From assembly GCA_937872515.1 (NCBI GenBank), contig CALMSX010000065.1:1-64000 (forward strand): a stretch of 64,000 bases of DNA. The letters run 5' to 3'. This stretch comes from an uncultured Bacteroidota bacterium (GTDB lineage: Bacteria; Bacteroidota; Bacteroidia; Chitinophagales; Saprospiraceae). Made by a program: the position numbers and the translations under genes. Of the stretch, positions 34,890-43,801 are shown piece by piece. Each line of letters starts with the position of its first letter. The first letter of the stretch is position 1. A model generated the notes under the pieces. It made no database searches. It was not told where the DNA came from and worked only from the letters and a program-made list of their open reading frames with translations.

Positions 34890-37800
34890 ATGAAACTGGA
34901 GAATTTTACACATGACTACAAAACACCTCGCGGCCGTACGGTCTTGATGTGTTTTTTCTTCCTGATGTTCCTGGCATTTGGAAGAAACGCTAACGCACAG
35001 TCTTGTCCATTAGCATGTAACAATTTGGTGCAAGTATCACTTGACGATGATTGTAGAGTGGAGGTGACTCCAGACATGATGCTTGAAGGACAAGGTACTG
35101 ATCCCGCCTGTACTTACCAGGTGACTGTATTGGGTGCCAATGGCCTTCCAATTGCAGGTACACCGTTTGTAACAGGCTCCCACATTGGTATGACCCTCAC
35201 TGTAAAAGTGAATTTGGGACTTAACTCTTGTTGGGGAAGTATTAAGGTGGAAGACAAACTTGCACCTGTTATTAACTGTCCTGATGACCTCACCATCAGC
35301 TGTTATGACAACCAAACCTTCCCGCTGCCTACAGCCACTGACAATTGTGGTGGTACAGTAGTTGTGAAGCTGATTTCCGATATTCTCGATGATCAGGGCT
35401 GTGATGACGACTGGTCAGCGGTCAGAACTTTGACGTATCAGGCTACTGATAAGAGTGGAAACAAATCTGCTCTTTGTATCAGACAGATCTTTTACTATAG
35501 GGTGGACTTTGAAGAACTGGAATTTCCTCTTAACAGAGACGATGTAGAAGCTCCGGCTTTGGAGTGCGACGACATTCCAGAATGGGATACCAACAACAAC
35601 GGATACCCTGACTACCAGGAGACAGGTGTGCCTACTATTGATGGATATCCAATCTATCCTAACAAATCTTTGTGCGAACTTAACGCAACCTTTACCGACC
35701 AGAAGTTAGACATTTGTCCTTCCAGCTTTAAAGTGCTGAGAAAGTGGACCGTGCTTGACTGGTGTACCGGTGCCTTGGTTGAAGACTTCCAAATCATTAA
35801 GGTGGTGGATAGAGAAGGTCCAATTGTTACTTGTTCTCCTGACCAGGTAGGTGGATTCTCAATATTCAGTGATCCTTATGATTGCCAGGCAGACTGGGAA
35901 GTACCTGCACCTATTGTAATCTACGATTGTTCTCAGACAACCTACAAAGTAGATTACTTGTTGGCTGATGCCAATGGTAACCCTCCGGTAAATGGTGTAT
36001 ACATCAACGACAATGTTGTTTTGGTCAATAATAAATACATCATCCGTGACCTTCCGGTAGGAAGAACCTGGATTAGGTATACAGTTTACGATCAGTGTAA
36101 CAACTTTACCTACTGTTTTACAGAGGTAGATGTGGTAGACAATGTACCTCCGGTTGCAGTATGTGACGAATTTACTGTAGTAACCTTAACCACAGGTGGT
36201 GTTGCTCAAATATTTGCACCTACATTTGACGATGGTTCACATGACAACTGTACAGATGTATCATTTGATGCACGCAGAATGACTGCCGGTTGCAGTGCCA
36301 GTACAGTAAACTATACCAAAGCTGTTAACTTCTGTTGTGATGATGTTGGAAAAGATATCATGGTACAATTGAGGGTCTATGATGACGGAAATGGTACAGG
36401 TGTATTCGGAGACGAAATCAACATCTATGAAGATACCAACGCAAGTGGTATTTTGGGTGACGTTGTTCAGGGAATCGCAGACAAAATTGTAGGCAAACGT
36501 CCAGACAATTTCAACACATGTATGGTGACTGTAAGAGTTCAGGACAAAATCGATCCAAAAATTGTATGCCCTGCCAATATCACCATCAACTGTGATAAAG
36601 ACTATAAAGATACCAACATCACTGGAAAACCAGTTGCAACTGATAACTGCGGTACGCCTACAGTAACTTCTACTGACAGTGGATCATTGAACCAGTGTGG
36701 AATTGGAACCATAGTAAGAACTTGGAGGGCTACAGATGCAGGCAATAGATTTGCTACCTGTAACCAAACCATAACTGTAAGAAACGAAAAACCATTTACA
36801 GGCAGCGATATCAACTGGAATCCGGTTGCTAACAAAACATTGAATGGTTGTATTGATATCGACACAGATCCTTCTAAAACAGGAAAACCAACCTGGACAT
36901 CAGATCAGTGTGACCTAATTGCTTCTACCTACAGTGATCAGGTATTCACCATCGTTGACAGCGCATGTTTCAAAATATTGAGAACATGGACCGTAATTGA
37001 CTGGTGTACATTTGACCAAAACAACCCTTACCAGGGTGGTATCTGGCAATATACACAGGTAATCAAGTTGAACAATACTGTTAAGCCTGTATTTGCAGCA
37101 TGTGCAGATGTAACAGTGTGTGCTTACGGAGAAAACTGTTCAGGTTTTGTAGACCTGAAAGCAAGTGCAACAGATGATTGTACACCAGAAGAAAAACTGG
37201 TTTGGAAATATGCCATCGACTTAAACAATGACGGAAGTATCAACAATACAGGTACAACCAACAATGCCAGCGCTATCTATGTAGTGGGTAAGCATAAAAT
37301 TACCTGGACTGTAGAAGACAAGTGTGGCAACGTTTCAACCTGTTCATACCTCTTCACTGTAAATGACTGTAAGAAACCAACTCCATACTGTTTGAGTGAA
37401 ATTACCACGGTTATCATGCCATCTTCAGGTAGCATTGATATATGGGCAACAGACTTTGACAAAGGAAGTTTTGACAACTGTCCGGGAGTATTGAAGATTT
37501 CCTTCTCTACCAACGTAAACGATACAAAAAGAACCTTTACTTGTAACGAACTTGGCATCAACAACCTACAAATGTGGGTAACGGATGTGGCTGGAAACAA
37601 AGAATTCTGCAGCGTTAAAATCAACATCCAGGCCAATCCTGGTGCATGCGGAACTTCGGGTAACATTTCTACCATCTCTGGTAACATTGGTACCGAACAG
37701 GGAAGAAAAGTAAATAATGTAACAGTAGCACTGGCCTCAGCTGAAACCATGTTGGTGAAAACCAATACAGAAGGACAATTCAGCTTCCAGGGCATGAACA

Positions 37801-38891
37801 ACAACCAGGAGTACAGCCTTTCAGCTGACCATACTGACAAGTACGACAATGGAGTATCAACACTTGACCTTGTAATGATTCAAAGGCACATCCTGGGTTC
37901 TCAGAAACTCAATTCACCTTACCAAATCATTGCAGCAGATGCCAATGCAGATACAAAGGTTTCAGCTTCTGACCTTGTTGAGTTGAGAAAAATCATCCTT
38001 GGGGTGAAAGATAAGTTAGACAACAATAAGTCGTGGAGATTTGTAGACGCTAACCAGAGTTTTGCAGATCCAAGCAAGCCCTTCCCATTCAGCGAGATCG
38101 TAAAGGTTAATTTCCAGGGTACTTCTGTCCTGAACAACAACCTGAAAGGTATTAAAATCGGAGACGTGAATGAAAGCGCTGCGGTGAATCTGAATGGAAA
38201 TGTTGCAGAGCCACGATCAAACAAAGCCATTAAGTTGGAATTGGGTCAGCAAGTGTACGAGCAAGGTTCAAGAATCATTGTTCCTGTATATGCAGGCAAT
38301 GAGGTGGATATCACAGGTATGCAATTTACCTTGAACTACAACGAAGCAGGTCTCAAATTTATAGGTGTAGTACCAGGAGTAATTGACATGGATGAAAACA
38401 ACTTCCACGCCAATAACGGTAAGCTGGCTGCCTCTTGGGCAAGCAATACAACAATGGAAGTAATGAAAAACGACGAACTTTTTGCCCTGGTATTTGAAGC
38501 TAATGCTACAGGTACAATGAGCCAAAGTCTGAGCCTTTCATCTGATGTTGTAAAAGCAGAAGCTTATGATGACAATCTGGACATCGTTAAAGTTGATCTG
38601 TCATTCAGAAATGCTGAGCAGATCGCCGGTGTAACCTTGATGCAAAACGTGCCTAACCCATTCGTTAGTCAGACTACCATCCAGTTTGTTATGCCAGATG
38701 CACAGAAAGCAACACTCAAAGTATTTGACATCACCGGTAAGACGGTATTCACCAAAACAGGTGAGTTTGTCAAAGGAAATAATCAAATCGTCTTGACAAG
38801 TGATCAATTGGGTGCAGCAGGAGTTTTATACTACCAGCTGGAATCCAACGGATTCACATCCACCAAGAAGATGATTATGATGAACAAATAA
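34890..38891 (+). CDS. Giant secreted HYR / dockerin / cohesin-like protein with T9SS sorting domain (paralogue of 557-4915)
   Basis: 1333 residues from ATG 34890, chosen because ATCTCATGAA is shared with the paralogue start; ATG at 34860 is the alternative. Signal peptide ends NANAQ. N-terminal module CPLACNNLVQVSLDDDC matches CSLGCNSHVQVSLDNANC of the paralogue. HYR-like domains, then PVNGVYI, FDDGSHDNC and other shared landmarks. Where the paralogue carries a lectin-like module, this one has only a short acidic insertion (DDGNGTGVFGDEINIYED). Dockerin-type loops at about 984-1038 (STLDLVMIQRHILG, VSASDLVELRKIILG), cohesin-like sandwich 1113-1241, type A sorting domain 1245-1333. One 45-base tract is identical in DNA to the paralogue. 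Surface or matrix role inferred. Confidence 0.85.
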   Translation: MKLENFTHDYKTPRGRTVLMCFFFLMFLAFGRNANAQSCPLACNNLVQVSLDDDCRVEVTPDMMLEGQGTDPACTYQVTVLGANGLPIAGTPFVTGSHIGMTLTVKVNLGLNSCWGSIKVEDKLAPVINCPDDLTISCYDNQTFPLPTATDNCGGTVVVKLISDILDDQGCDDDWSAVRTLTYQATDKSGNKSALCIRQIFYYRVDFEELEFPLNRDDVEAPALECDDIPEWDTNNNGYPDYQETGVPTIDGYPIYPNKSLCELNATFTDQKLDICPSSFKVLRKWTVLDWCTGALVEDFQIIKVVDREGPIVTCSPDQVGGFSIFSDPYDCQADWEVPAPIVIYDCSQTTYKVDYLLADANGNPPVNGVYINDNVVLVNNKYIIRDLPVGRTWIRYTVYDQCNNFTYCFTEVDVVDNVPPVAVCDEFTVVTLTTGGVAQIFAPTFDDGSHDNCTDVSFDARRMTAGCSASTVNYTKAVNFCCDDVGKDIMVQLRVYDDGNGTGVFGDEINIYEDTNASGILGDVVQGIADKIVGKRPDNFNTCMVTVRVQDKIDPKIVCPANITINCDKDYKDTNITGKPVATDNCGTPTVTSTDSGSLNQCGIGTIVRTWRATDAGNRFATCNQTITVRNEKPFTGSDINWNPVANKTLNGCIDIDTDPSKTGKPTWTSDQCDLIASTYSDQVFTIVDSACFKILRTWTVIDWCTFDQNNPYQGGIWQYTQVIKLNNTVKPVFAACADVTVCAYGENCSGFVDLKASATDDCTPEEKLVWKYAIDLNNDGSINNTGTTNNASAIYVVGKHKITWTVEDKCGNVSTCSYLFTVNDCKKPTPYCLSEITTVIMPSSGSIDIWATDFDKGSFDNCPGVLKISFSTNVNDTKRTFTCNELGINNLQMWVTDVAGNKEFCSVKINIQANPGACGTSGNISTISGNIGTEQGRKVNNVTVALASAETMLVKTNTEGQFSFQGMNNNQEYSLSADHTDKYDNGVSTLDLVMIQRHILGSQKLNSPYQIIAADANADTKVSASDLVELRKIILGVKDKLDNNKSWRFVDANQSFADPSKPFPFSEIVKVNFQGTSVLNNNLKGIKIGDVNESAAVNLNGNVAEPRSNKAIKLELGQQVYEQGSRIIVPVYAGNEVDITGMQFTLNYNEAGLKFIGVVPGVIDMDENNFHANNGKLAASWASNTTMEVMKNDELFALVFEANATGTMSQSLSLSSDVVKAEAYDDNLDIVKVDLSFRNAEQIAGVTLMQNVPNPFVSQTTIQFVMPDAQKATLKVFDITGKTVFTKTGEFVKGNNQIVLTSDQLGAAGVLYYQLESNGFTSTKKMIMMNK

Positions 38892-38913
38892 AGCAACGAA
38901 ATCCCATAAACAC

Positions 38914-38952
38914 AAGACAGCCGGTTGGTTTCCTCCCGGCTGTCTTTTTTTT
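38914..38952 (+). terminator. Strong Rho-independent terminator
   Basis: GACAGCCGG (38916-38924) pairs with CCGGCTGTC (38936-38944), followed by nine T. Confidence 0.95.
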
Positions 38953-39004
38953 TGCCCCTGCTTAAGATCAATGTGCAAAAAATGGGGTATTACTAAAAAT
39001 AGTG

Positions 39005-39012
39005 TACTTTTG
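39005..39012 (+). promoter_or_regulatory. -7 box of the cobalamin-riboswitch transcript
   Basis: TACTTTTG just upstream of the riboswitch core; a start point near 39017 would include the whole aptamer. Confidence 0.5.
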
Positions 39013-39014
39013 AG

Positions 39015-39200
39015 CTGCCTTGCGGTAGTTGCCATCATGGGTAACTTTAATAGGGAATCCGGTGTAAGTCCGGAGCTATCCCCGTAGCTGTAAGCCCGTT
39101 GTAAGCACCTTTCATTGTATCCACTGCCTTTTTTAGGTGGGAAGGAGAAAGGTGTCGGGCGAGCCAGAAGACCTGCCGTGCGGTGACATAACCATCAACT
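39015..39200 (+). promoter_or_regulatory. Cobalamin (B12) riboswitch
   Basis: Contains the conserved aptamer landmarks in order: AATAGGGAATCCGGTG, AAGTCCGGAGCTATCCCCG, TAGCTGTAAGC, and the B12 box GCGAGCCAGAAGACCTGCC at about 39159-39177. About 90 bases follow before the ATG of the TonB-dependent receptor. I see no clear intrinsic terminator there, so control by masking the ribosome-binding region is more likely. High cobalamin should shut down the receptor and the coupled lipoprotein. Confidence 0.93.
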
Positions 39201-39286
39201 TTCGGGCGAAAAGCAGTGGTACAATGCATTGATACCCCCTTGGGTTCGTGGGCTGTGTTTTGTATTGCTGTCTGTCCTTTTTTGAC

Positions 39287-41089
39287 ATGACAAGCTTAAG
39301 ATGTTTTATTCTTTATGTTTTTCTGTTGCCTCTGGTTCCCACCAAAGCACAGGAATTGTCTGCCAATCTGGATTCTATTGAAATCATTGCCCCCAAATAC
39401 CTACCCTCATCCCGTTTCGCGACGCCGGCTGATTCTTCCGGACTTCATCTGTTTACCTTGCTTCAACTCCCTGGCCTTTCTATTAATTCTATCGGTTCCT
39501 CCGGTCTGTCAACCCTATCCAACAGGGGTATGGCTTCCAGACATACAGCTATTTTATATGAAGGGGTGCCAATCAACGGCCTAACAACCGGTGTTTTTGA
39601 TGTTTCTCTCCTTCCCACCCATTATTTTAACAGGTCGCTTTTGTACAAAGAAGGCCTTTCTTCTTTTACCGGTAATCAAGCCATGGGTGGAGCACTCTCC
39701 CTAAATCACCAGCCTTCAGGGCGAAACGGATTGGTGTCTTCAGCCCAATATACCAGTACCCAAAATCTCACCCTTCATCAGCTTTGGAACGGGGCTTTCA
39801 ACAAAGTGCGCTGGACACTGGGGTGGGAGAGAACCCACCACCTCAATCAACAACAGTTTTACAAAGACCTTACGTTAATGACGAGCCTTTCATTTTTAAG
39901 AAGGGGTCACAACATCAACGGGGAGGTTGATATGGAACTGGGCAAAAATCATAAAATTTCTGCTAAAGTCTGGTGGCAAAACTTTGATAGGGAAATACCC
40001 GGTCCTTTTTATTTGCAGGTAGATCAATTTCAACAAGACAAAAACCTGAGAACGGCATTCACCCATTCGTGGCAAAAGGCAAGCTGGCAATTAAATTCAC
40101 GTTTTGTATATTTTAATGAAACACTCAACTATCAATCACCCGGCGTTGATTCAAGGGCCAAAACCTCCTTGCTCAATATTAAAACAACTGCCATTTTCAA
40201 AAAGATTTGGCAAATAGCCATCGCCTTGCAATCAGAAAATGTAACAGCAAATTTTTATACCCAATCAAGGAATAGAAGCAGTATGCTCCTTTCAATGACC
40301 CGAAACTGGAAGTTGCAACACGGCTGGATCCATCTTTCAGTGGCACCTCACCTCGTCAATAACAAATGGATGCCCCTGCATGCTGACCTCAGAGTCGATT
40401 ATCGAAGTTTTCAGTTTATAGCTATACGCAATTATAATCTACCCGGCTTCAATGATCTTTACTGGCCATCAGGTGGCAATCCAAAACTCAAAACAGAAAA
40501 ATCATTTCAATTAAGTGCCCATCAACTTTGGCACGCAAGTGCAGCATTACAGTTGAAAACGACCCTTTATAGCTATCATATCAATGACTTCATTCAATGG
40601 GTACCTACCGGTAATAATACATGGACTCCGCTGAATCGTAAAAAAATATGGTCGCGGGGTGCAGAGATCAACCTTGGTTATCGCCCCGACTGGCTGCCGT
40701 TTTTATCCACTTTTAATGCGCATTACAGTTTTACCAAGGCTACCAACTTAGATGAGGCCTCTGGTACAATTAGGGGTAAACAACTGATCTATGTTCCTTT
40801 GCACAAAGCAGGATTGAATTTTAAAAGCAACTTTTCTTTCCTGCATTTAGATGCAGATCTTATCTACCTGGGTAAACGTTTTGATACTACCGATAATTTT
40901 TTGTCGCTTCCTCCTGCCTGGATTACTGGTGCTACGCTGGGAGTTATCGTAAACATTAAAAAGGTCCAAATGACGTTGGATTACAGAATTGAGAATCCAA
41001 TTCGGGCCCAATATGAGCTGGTGAGGTCTTTTCCTATGCCCCTCAGATACCACACAATTTTTTTACAGTTTAAATACCATCCAAAATGA
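39287..41089 (+). CDS. btuB: BtuB-like TonB-dependent outer-membrane cobalamin receptor
   Basis: 600 residues from ATG 39287; the frame is open to a GTG at 39248, but only from 39287 does a signal peptide (ending PTKAQ) begin. TonB-box-like segment LDSIEIIAPKY, plug domain at about 40-150 (LSNRGMASRHTAILYEGVPI, GNQAMGGALSL), then a 22-strand-type barrel ending in a hydrophobic strand (HTIFLQFKYHPK). Specificity for cobalamin or a corrinoid follows from the riboswitch upstream and the BtuG-like gene with a 4-base overlap downstream. Energy would come from an ExbBD system such as 7719-10036. Confidence 0.9.
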   Translation: MTSLRCFILYVFLLPLVPTKAQELSANLDSIEIIAPKYLPSSRFATPADSSGLHLFTLLQLPGLSINSIGSSGLSTLSNRGMASRHTAILYEGVPINGLTTGVFDVSLLPTHYFNRSLLYKEGLSSFTGNQAMGGALSLNHQPSGRNGLVSSAQYTSTQNLTLHQLWNGAFNKVRWTLGWERTHHLNQQQFYKDLTLMTSLSFLRRGHNINGEVDMELGKNHKISAKVWWQNFDREIPGPFYLQVDQFQQDKNLRTAFTHSWQKASWQLNSRFVYFNETLNYQSPGVDSRAKTSLLNIKTTAIFKKIWQIAIALQSENVTANFYTQSRNRSSMLLSMTRNWKLQHGWIHLSVAPHLVNNKWMPLHADLRVDYRSFQFIAIRNYNLPGFNDLYWPSGGNPKLKTEKSFQLSAHQLWHASAALQLKTTLYSYHINDFIQWVPTGNNTWTPLNRKKIWSRGAEINLGYRPDWLPFLSTFNAHYSFTKATNLDEASGTIRGKQLIYVPLHKAGLNFKSNFSFLHLDADLIYLGKRFDTTDNFLSLPPAWITGATLGVIVNIKKVQMTLDYRIENPIRAQYELVRSFPMPLRYHTIFLQFKYHPK

Positions 41090-42123
41090 AGTTTTCCATT
41101 TATTTTGTTTTCCTAAGCCTGCTCTTTTTAACGGCGTGTGAAAAAGAGGAGCCAAATCCGGTCAGTGACATTGTTGACCAGGGGGTTTTTGTTGCCAACC
41201 AGGGCAAATTTCCAGATGGAGCTGGTGCCATAACATGGATAAAAGACAATGCCACTCGCGAAACCGACCTCTACAGTAAAAGAAATGTTGCCAATTTGGG
41301 CAATACGGTCCAATCTATTTTTTACAACGCCGGTCATTATTTCGTTGCCATCAATAATGCTGCCTCAATCGAGGTATTGGACAAAACTTTTAAACGGGTA
41401 AAAACTTTTAACCAGCTGGGCTTCACCCGTTATTTTGCTGCGTGGGGCAACAAAGTGGTAGCCTCCTCTTGGGGTGCCGGTACAGGGAAAGGAAAGTTAT
41501 ATGTAATCAACGAGGCGCTTGAAATCGAGCAAACCATCGAAGTCAACGGAGCTCCTGAAAAGATGTTAGTCTCCGGATCCGAGATTTGGGTGAGCCTGTC
41601 CAACGGTTTTGGGGTTGATTCATTGGTCGCCAGATACGATCTGCCTACGGCTACACTCAAAAAATTGACCACTGTCGACAAAGGTCCCAATTCCTTTGCT
41701 GTCGACAATCTGGGCAGAATAATGGTATTGTGTGAAGGATATTTTGACTGGCTCAACAACATCAGCATTCCAGGAGGTTTGTATGTACTTGCTCCTGATG
41801 GCAGTGCTATAAAACTGATTTCCGTTCCTCAGGGTAGTGGCAATTTGTGTTTCAACCCTGCGAGCCAAACCTTTATTTTTAACAGTTTTTCTGATATTTA
41901 TCAATATCGTTTTGGAGAACACGCATTGATTACACTCGCCTTACCGGCCGAAACAAGCTCTATTTATGGTCTTGCCCTGGATGCGCCAAATAATATTTTG
42001 TATTTTTCAGACCCAAAAGATTATGCAAGTCAGGGAACTGTGTTTTCCATAAATCTGGAAAGCCAGAAATCAGAAAAATACCCGGCTGCCATAGCTCCGG
42101 GCCAAATATTTATCCGCAATTGA
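41086..42123 (+). CDS. btuG: BtuG-like surface lipoprotein, beta-propeller (YncE/DUF5074 type)
   Basis: 345 residues. Lipobox LTAC (Cys 18), followed by EKEEPNP, an acidic stretch right after the Cys of the kind used for surface-exposed lipoproteins in Bacteroidota. The remaining chain is made of repeated propeller blades (GVFVANQGKFPDGAG, KLYVINEALEIEQTI, GLYVLAPDG, LALDAPNNILYFSDP). Bacteroides BtuG proteins are seven-bladed propellers that bind B12 very tightly and sit on BtuB; order and 4-base overlap (ATGA) with the receptor match that pairing. Assignment rests on fold and context. Confidence 0.82.
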   Translation: MKFSIYFVFLSLLFLTACEKEEPNPVSDIVDQGVFVANQGKFPDGAGAITWIKDNATRETDLYSKRNVANLGNTVQSIFYNAGHYFVAINNAASIEVLDKTFKRVKTFNQLGFTRYFAAWGNKVVASSWGAGTGKGKLYVINEALEIEQTIEVNGAPEKMLVSGSEIWVSLSNGFGVDSLVARYDLPTATLKKLTTVDKGPNSFAVDNLGRIMVLCEGYFDWLNNISIPGGLYVLAPDGSAIKLISVPQGSGNLCFNPASQTFIFNSFSDIYQYRFGEHALITLALPAETSSIYGLALDAPNNILYFSDPKDYASQGTVFSINLESQKSEKYPAAIAPGQIFIRN

Positions 42124-42144
42124 AAAGCTTAGGCCCTATTTTAC

Positions 42145-42152
42145 TATTTTTG
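42145..42152 (+). promoter_or_regulatory. -7 box of the 42170-43754 gene pair
   Basis: TATTTTTG, 17 bases before ATG 42170, inside the gap after btuG, so the next two genes can be transcribed without the riboswitch. Confidence 0.4.
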
Positions 42153-42169
42153 TAATAAATAATGAATGC

Positions 42170-43171
42170 ATGCGTAATTTAATATGTTTGATGCTGACCG
42201 GTTTTTATTTAACATCAGCAGTAAGTCAGGAACAACAGGAAAAAATATCAACCCAGTTGTACTACCTCCAGGAGGCAAGAGCCAATTTGTCGTACACCAG
42301 AAACTATGCTGACTCGGCCTATGTCAATACCCTGTTGGATTCTTTAGATATGACCATCAATAAACTCATTACTTACATTGAAGCCATCCAAGTTGAATCA
42401 ATGGTTGAAGAAGTTCAGGTTGAGGAATCGACTGCAGAAGAAATGGCAACAGATACATTTCCTGAAGAGCAGGGCTTTCCTGAATACCCTGAAACAACCA
42501 ACGAGGAATATCCTGATGTTTATGGCCAGCCAGAAAACACCGGCTCAGGAAATCCCTTTATCGACAAATACAACCCTTTTAAAAAGATGAAGTCTAGATT
42601 TATCATCGAAACAGGGATCAATAATTTTTTCATGCAACTCTCTACCGTGGCCAATGAACCCATTGTCAATACAGGAAGTTCATGGTTTTGGAATTTTGGC
42701 TTGATCAAAGAAATCTCACTTTCGAGAAAAATTCGACTTGATGCAGGGATCACCTATCTGAGAAATCGTTTTCGTTTTTCCAATGACACCAGGTTGTCAG
42801 CAGACTCAGCCACCCCCACTTTTGTAGGGGTAGGTAATGCGGCTGAAGATCCCAAATTGATTGCCCACTATTTTACCCTTCCCATTTCTTTTGAGATCAA
42901 ATTATCGAAGTCATTACACATCCATCTGGGTGGATATGCGGGTTACAATGTGGGTGCCCAGCAAAAACTGGCTCTAAAAGTGGGTGATGAAGAAATATCT
43001 GAAAACCGCAGTGGAGCGTATGGCCTCAACAAGTGGATGTATGGGGTAAGAGGAGGAATTGGCATTGGCGGTTTTGATGTATTTGCCCAATACAATTTAT
43101 CTAACTTTTTTGAGTCCAATCTTAAATACGATTACAAAATCTATATGATTGGTACAACATTTAAATTTTAA
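42170..43171 (+). CDS. Outer-membrane beta-barrel protein with acidic N-terminal stalk
   Basis: 333 residues. Signal peptide ending AVSQ, a helical segment (about 22-75), then a very acidic, Glu/Pro-rich linker at about 75-120 (MVEEVQVEESTAEEMATD), and from about 138 on a barrel of alternating strands ending YMIGTTFKF with C-terminal Phe. I do not recognise the family. The acidic stalk before the barrel is unusual. Sixteen bases before the DUF6580 gene, in the B12 locus; involvement in corrinoid uptake is inference. Confidence 0.72.
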   Translation: MRNLICLMLTGFYLTSAVSQEQQEKISTQLYYLQEARANLSYTRNYADSAYVNTLLDSLDMTINKLITYIEAIQVESMVEEVQVEESTAEEMATDTFPEEQGFPEYPETTNEEYPDVYGQPENTGSGNPFIDKYNPFKKMKSRFIIETGINNFFMQLSTVANEPIVNTGSSWFWNFGLIKEISLSRKIRLDAGITYLRNRFRFSNDTRLSADSATPTFVGVGNAAEDPKLIAHYFTLPISFEIKLSKSLHIHLGGYAGYNVGAQQKLALKVGDEEISENRSGAYGLNKWMYGVRGGIGIGGFDVFAQYNLSNFFESNLKYDYKIYMIGTTFKF

Positions 43172-43187
43172 TTAATCTCTTTCTGAA

Positions 43188-43754
43188 ATGAATTCATTTA
43201 ACTTTAATAGTAAAATAACCGTAGTTAGTATCATAGTAGTGGCAGTAATCAGCCGATTGATACCGCATCCTTACAATTTTGCTCCTTTTGGCGCGATCGC
43301 ATTGTTTAGTGGGGCGTTGATTCATAATCGTTATGCAGCTGCCTTATGGCCATGTATAGCGGCCTGGATAAGTGGTGTCATTCTTAACAATACCTTGTAC
43401 GCCGGTATGTTTCCTGATTTCACCTGGTTTGATTACAACATCTTTTGGCAATGCCTTGCCTATGCGCTTACCACCTTGGTTGGCTGGAAAATGTTAAAAA
43501 GCAGTGCATCAGCGGTTAGGTTGGGTATCGCAGCTTTGAGCTCATCCCTTATCTTTTTTGTCATTTCCAATTTCGGATATTGGACAACCGGACTTTTTTA
43601 TACCAAAGACCTTACTGGATTGATCACTTGTTATATCAGCGCCCTTCCCTTTTATCCAGCTTCTCTGGCGGGTGATCTGCTCTACACAGGGGCTATGTTT
43701 GGTATTTTCTATTGGGTACAAAAGAGGTTTTTATTGCCCCAATCCGTTAATTAA
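43188..43754 (+). CDS. DUF6580 family membrane protein, putative transporter subunit
   Basis: 188 residues with about five or six membrane helices and the family motif RLIPHPYNFAPFGAIALFSGA near the N-terminus, plus GYWTTGLFY and SLAGDLLYTGAMFGIFYW. DUF6580 proteins resemble small substrate-binding (S) subunits of ECF transporters in size and topology; that comparison is mine and not proven. Position two genes after riboswitch-btuB-btuG suggests inner-membrane uptake of cobalamin, a precursor or a related compound. Confidence 0.78.
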   Translation: MNSFNFNSKITVVSIIVVAVISRLIPHPYNFAPFGAIALFSGALIHNRYAAALWPCIAAWISGVILNNTLYAGMFPDFTWFDYNIFWQCLAYALTTLVGWKMLKSSASAVRLGIAALSSSLIFFVISNFGYWTTGLFYTKDLTGLITCYISALPFYPASLAGDLLYTGAMFGIFYWVQKRFLLPQSVN

Positions 43755-43801
43755 ACCGAAGGTTTAAACAAACCGATTCTTTTATCCTAAAATGTGGTTA
43801 C

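Noticed and set aside
37277..37849. Minus-strand open frame of 190 codons in the second giant gene
   Set aside because: Shadow of the sense frame; same position type as the one in the paralogue and no recognisable motifs.
39201..39286. Intrinsic terminator in the riboswitch expression platform
   Set aside because: Only weak, mismatched hairpins without a T tract were found between the B12 box and the receptor start.
43755..43800. Hairpin AAACC-GAA-GGTTT after the DUF6580 gene as a terminator
   Set aside because: Five-base stem with a three-base loop and no T tract; too weak to call.
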